A stretch of 64,000 bases of DNA from Vibrio crassostreae 9ZC13 (GTDB taxonomy: Bacteria > Pseudomonadota > Gammaproteobacteria > Enterobacterales > Vibrionaceae). Positions 57,701 to 63,700 of the stretch are shown here, one piece after another. The number at the start of each line of letters is the position of its first letter. Within the stretch, counting starts at the first letter, position 1. The stretch is taken from assembly GCF_000272045.2 (NCBI RefSeq), contig NZ_AJYZ02000019.1, forward strand, positions 704,093 through 768,092, in the 5' to 3' direction. The position numbers and the translations under genes are program-made. Under the pieces are notes generated by a model, which did no database searches, had not been told where the DNA came from, and worked only from the letters and a program-made list of their open reading frames with translations.

Positions 57701-60700
57701 AAACGTTACTGTGATTTCAGTGTCGTTGTAACTGGTGATACCGTTCTCTTGGTCATTCAGAACGCCTTCGTTATCGTATTGAATAACCGAACCTTCTGGC
57801 ACACCATCTACTGTAACAGTGAGTGTTTCAGACAAGTCTTGGTCGACAAGTGCCGCAGCAATGTTCAGTTCAACAATACCGCCTGGCTCAACCAAAATCG
57901 CCTGGTCGTCGACGTTAACACCATCACCATCCGTGATAACTAAGTCAGGCGCATCAGCAACTGCTTCAATGTGAACATTAATGTCTTGTTCAACTTCATC
58001 CGTACCGTCTGTCACAGTAAAGCTGAACTGCAGATCACCACTGAAGTGCTCTTCAGGAACGAAGCTGAACGTGCCATCGCCGTTGTCGGTTACTGTGCCT
58101 TCATCACCAGAGTAATTGATGCTGGTAACGCTTAGGTCGTCGCCATCAATATCAATTGCAGCACTCAATAGATCTTCTTGAGTGAACAGGATGCTGCCAT
58201 CCTCTTCGATGTGGTACATTCCTGGAGCAACAATTGGAATGTCATTCACCGGATTAACGGTCAATGTCATATCATTAGACGTGCTCAGCTCACCGTCGCT
58301 CACCTCATAAGTGAATGCAATATCGCCATTGAAGTTCTCTGAAGGTGTCACTGTGTACGTGCCATCACCATTGTCTACAATGCTGGCATTTGGATCGTTA
58401 GTTTCAAGCGCGCTTGCAAACAACTCATCGCCATCTTGGTCGCTCGCGTTCTCCAACAACATTTCTTGTGTAACGAGGATTGAACCATCTTCGTCGACAT
58501 CTGCCACCATTGGCGTCGCTTCTGGCGCATCGTTGACGAACTCAACTTTTAGGTCGATGTTTGCGGCAACCACATCAGTGCCATCGCTCACATCAAACGC
58601 TAAGTCAACGTTACCGAAGAAGCCCTGCTCTGGTGTTAATGTGTATGTTCCATCGCCATTGTCTGTGACTTCTACCGTGTCGCTTGCACTCGTCACATTC
58701 ACAACTGACAGTTCGTCGCCTTCAATGTCTGTCGCTTGTGCTAATAGTTCAGCTTCGGTAATGGTAATCGCTTGACCGTCTTCCGTAGTGAAAGACATGT
58801 CAGGCACGTCTGGAGCATCGTTGATAGGGTTTACGGTTAGGTTGAGGTCAGCCGCAACAGTTTCGATCGCGTCAGTGACATCATAAGTAAACTCAATCTC
58901 ACCAAAGAAATCTGCACTTGGTGTAATAGTGAAGCTACCGTCTGGGTTTTCTACAACAACCGCATTTGGATCGTTGGTCGCTAAGTTAACGGCTTCAAGG
59001 TTGTCGCCATCGACATCCGTCGCATTCGCTAACAGATCCTCTTGAGTGATAGTGATTGAACCATCTTCATCAACAGCGGCTTCAATTGGACCACTAACCT
59101 CTGGGCCTTCATTGACAATTTCAACGTCAACTCTTGCTGTACTTGGTGCGCTTGCTTGGCCATCACTGATATCGAAAGTCAGATTCACTTCACCGTAGAA
59201 GTCTTCTGCAGGTTCGAAGGTAAAGGTATTATCACCGTTATCCGTTAACGTACCTTGCGTTTGGTCTGCAAGTAATAGGTTTTCGACATGAAGAATGTCG
59301 CCATCAACATCGGTAGCACCAGACAATAGGTCTTTCGCTTCGATGATCATGGAGCCGTTTTCAAGCATTTGGGTGTGCAATGGTTCACCCGGAACCGGCA
59401 CATCATTGACTGGTACGACCGTTAGGTCTAGATGCGTTGCAACTTCATCAGTTCCATCAAACACCTTGTAGTCGATGTCGATTTCACCATTGAAGTTTTC
59501 ATTCGGCATGAAGGTAAACGTACCATCGCCGTTATCAACTAGCTCACCGTTATCACCACCGTAAGTGATGTCAGAAATAGACAGCGTATCGCCTTCCACA
59601 TCTGTGGTGTTCGCTAGCAAGTCATCTGCACTGAACGTGATACCTTCATCTTCATCTGTTGATAGAACAATCGGGCCAGAAACGATTGGCGCATCATTTA
59701 CTGATTCAAAATTGATATTGATGATATTGCTGTCTGTCAGCTCACCATCGGTAACTTGGTAACCAAGTTCGATTTCACCATGGAAGTTTTCATCCGGTGT
59801 TACCGTCCAAGTGCCATCACCATTATCGGTGAGTGTTGCATACTCTGAGTTTTCACCCACTAGCTCTAGATTTTCAATATCAAGGTCGTCGCCATCAATA
59901 TCAGATGCTTGCGCCAGTAGTTGCTCTTCGGTAATCACAACCGAAGCAAACTGGGCAGAACCATCGGTATCGACAGTAATATTCGGAAGATCAGCCGTTA
60001 ACTCGATTTCGTTGTCACCCGCATGGATATTCAACTCAACCGTTTCAGTAATCTCTGAGCCATCTACACCAATCGATGTAAACACCGCTTCATCATGACA
60101 AGTTTGTGACACTGTCATGTTTTGAACGACGTAAGTACCATTACCTTGCACGGTACCGAGCTCAAAGTAGGACACTGGTTGATCAACCGTTAGCGTGTAA
60201 TCTGTCTCGAAAGTACCACGGTCTTCTTTGTGGTAAGTCATCGAGTCAATTAGGTCGCCATCCTCATTGAACGCTTTGATTTCTACTTCTGTAAAGTGAC
60301 GAGACTCTTCCATGAACCAGCCACCCAAACCATCTAGGTGGAAACTGATTTCATTGATGTCTTGACCTTCAACTGAAACCGTCAGTTTCTCATCACCACT
60401 TAAGCCTTGGCGGTCAGTATCACCGATACCATGACCAATGTGGGTGTTGCCATTCCAGGCACCAAGAGGGTCATCGTTACTTTGAACAGTTACCGTTAAG
60501 TCACCATCTGAGAACTCACGCGTATAAGGGTCAACTTCTGTACCCCAATCATCCACACTCGCGTTATCGTCAAACGTACCGATTTGTGTGGTGTGTGTAC
60601 CTTCAGCAAGAGCATCTTCACTTGGAACAAAGCGCACTTCGGTATCTGCAGGAACTTCTTGTCCTACTTCCAGTACCACCCATTCGTCATTAACATTTGC

Positions 60701-63700
60701 TTCAATGATGCCGTTTTCTGGCGCTTGGTCTAAACGTAGTGCTGGTTCTTCACGAAGTGTCACACCAACTGTTTGGTCTTCTTGCGCTTGGATGAAGATT
60801 TCATCGCCCGCTTCTGGCGCATCGTTGACAGGGTTAACCGTCAAGTCGAGTGTCGTCAGAACTTCATTCTCACCATCACTGATGCTGTATGTGAAGTCCA
60901 ACTCGCCATTGAAGTTTTCTGTGTGCGTAATAGTGAATGAACCATCGTCATTAGTAACAATTGTCGCATCTGGATCGTTGGTTTGTAGGTTAGATGCCGT
61001 TAACTCATCACCTTCAACATCGGTCGCATTAGCGAGTAACTGCTCTTGAGTAATGGTGATTGAATTATCTTCATCGACTTCAGCCTGAATGCCCGAAGTT
61101 TCAGGTCCGTCATTCACAGCGATAACATCGATGCCAGCGGTTGTGGTTGCGGTTGCACCGTCTTCGTCAACGACAACAACGTCTAGTGAAATATCACCAT
61201 CGAAGTTTTCATTTGGCGTAAAGGTGTAAGTACCATTGCCATTATCAACAAAAGAGCCGTCATCACCGGAGTACGATACTCCAGACAGTGAAACATCACC
61301 TTCTACATCGGAAGAGTTTGCCAATAATTGCTCATCACTGATCGTGATTTGGCCATCTTCTTGAACTGTGTACGATGTTGAGCCCGCTACTGGTGGGTCA
61401 TTCTCAGGCGTTACGCTGACATCAATAACAGCTGATGTTGAATCAGTACCGTCAGAGACATCGAATGAGAATTGAACATCACCATTGAAGTTCTCGTTTG
61501 GAGCAAAGCTATATGTGCCGTCGCCATTATCGCTAAGAACACCATCTGCACCAGTGTAGAGCACGTTTTCAATCGACAGCTCGTCACCATCAACATCCGA
61601 CGCGCCTACAAGCAGGTCAGCATCGGTGAAGAGTAACGTACCGTCTTCTTCAATCGTGAACTGTTGATCTTGCGCTTGTGGCAAGTCATTAACCGGATTC
61701 ACGCTAATGTCTAGGCCAACTTGAACTGAACCACCATCGTTATCGATGATATCGAAGTTCAGATCTAGGTCACCGTTGTAATCTGCGTTCGGTGTGATGG
61801 TGTAGCTACCATCATCATTGTGTTGGATGGTCGCATTTTCATCAGTAGATAGATTGATAGCTTCTAAGTTATCGCTATCGATATCACCTGCTCTTGCTAG
61901 CAATTGCTCTTGGCTTAGCGTGATGGAGCTATCTTCATTGATGGTGTAAGCCAAATCGCCCGATACTGGCGCATCATTGATTGGCAATACATCAACGTTA
62001 ATGCGTGTTTCAACCGTTGCGCCATCTTCATCTTGAATGGTCACACCCAGTTGAACCTGACCATTGAAGTTTTCGTTGGGTGCAAAGCTGCATGTACCAT
62101 CACCATTTACAGTGAAGATACCGTCAGAGCCATCGTAGTTAATGCCAACAAGTTCTACATCGCCTTCGATATCCGAAGCATTCACAAGAATCTGAGATTC
62201 ACTGAACGTCAGAACCGAATCTTCGTCAATGGTGTATGACGTTGGACCCGCAACTGGTGGATCGTTCACTTCAAGAACGGTAATACCTGCTGTGGTTTCA
62301 TCAATTGCACCTTCTTCATCTGCAACAATCACATCAAGGCTGATATCACCGCTGAAGTTTTCATTAGGAAGGAAGGTATAGCTGCCATCGCCGTTATCTT
62401 GGAACACACCATCAGTGCCACTGTAAGTCACAGTATCAACCGACACCGCACCTTCAATATCCGAAGAGTTAGCTAGCAACTGTTCATCAGAAATTGTGAT
62501 GGCATTGTCTTCATTGACCATGTATGAGGTTGAACCCGCAACTGGCGGATCGTTCTCAGGAGTCACAATCACATCAATGTTAGCGCTGACTGTTTCTGTG
62601 CCATCAGACACATCGAAACTGAAGTTCACATCGCCATTGAAGTTCTCGTTTGGCGCAAAGGTATAAGTACCATCACCGTGGTCGGTCAGTACGCCATCAC
62701 CACCTGTATAGCTAATACCTTCAACGGTTAAGTCGTCGCCATCAATATCGGTGGCACCGGTAAGTAAGTCGGCGTCTGTAAATTGAAGCGTACCGTCTTC
62801 TGCGATACTGAATTGTTGGTCTTGAGGAACCGGCAAGTCATTAACTGGGTTAACAGTAAGATCGGCGGTTGCTTGAACCGTGTCAGTACCGTCAGTGATG
62901 TTGAATTGAATATCAATGTCACCATTGAAGTTCGCATCTGGTGTGATGGTGAAACTGCCGTCATCGTTAGCTACAACCGTCGCATCACCACCAACTGTTA
63001 AGTCACTTGCGGTTAGATCTTCGCCTTCTACATCGGACGCTTGAGACAACAGCTGATCTTGGCTCAGTGTGATTGAACCATCTTCGTTAACGTTGTAAGC
63101 CAAATCACCAGACACTGGCGCATCATTGATTGGTAATACGTCAACATTGATGACGGTTTCCACTTCTGCACCATCTTCATCACGAATGGTGACATCAAGC
63201 TGAACTTGGCCATTAAAGTTCTCATTTGGAGCGAAGCTGCAAGTGCCGTCACCATTTACTGAGAAGATACCCTCAGGGCCATCGTAGCTAATACCAACAA
63301 GATCAACATCCCCTTCTACATCTGAGGCGTTAAGCAACACTTGAGACTCACTGAAGGTAAGTACTGAGTCTTCATCAATGGTGTAAGACGTAGGGCCTGC
63401 AACCGGCGGATCGTTCACTTCAAGAACATTGATGCCCGCGGTCGTTGAGTCGGTCGCACCATCTTCATCAGCAACAACCACATCCAGTGCAATTTCACCG
63501 CTGAAGTTCTCATTTGGCGAGAAGGTGTAAGTGCCGTTACCATTGATTTCGAGGACACCGTCGCTACCAGAGTAAGTCACGCTGTCTATCGATACATCAC
63601 CTTCAATATCTGAAGATGTTGCCAATAGTTGTGCATCAGAAATGGTAATCGAATTATCTTCATTCACCGTGTAGGACGTTGAGCCCGCAACAGGCGGATC

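Noticed and set aside
46310..63001. Many open frames of 60-150 codons on the plus strand opposite the giant gene
   Set aside because: They are shadows caused by the repeated, biased codon use of the minus-strand gene; they recur at equivalent repeat positions and encode low-complexity Ser/Val/Pro or Arg/His-rich peptides without ribosome sites.
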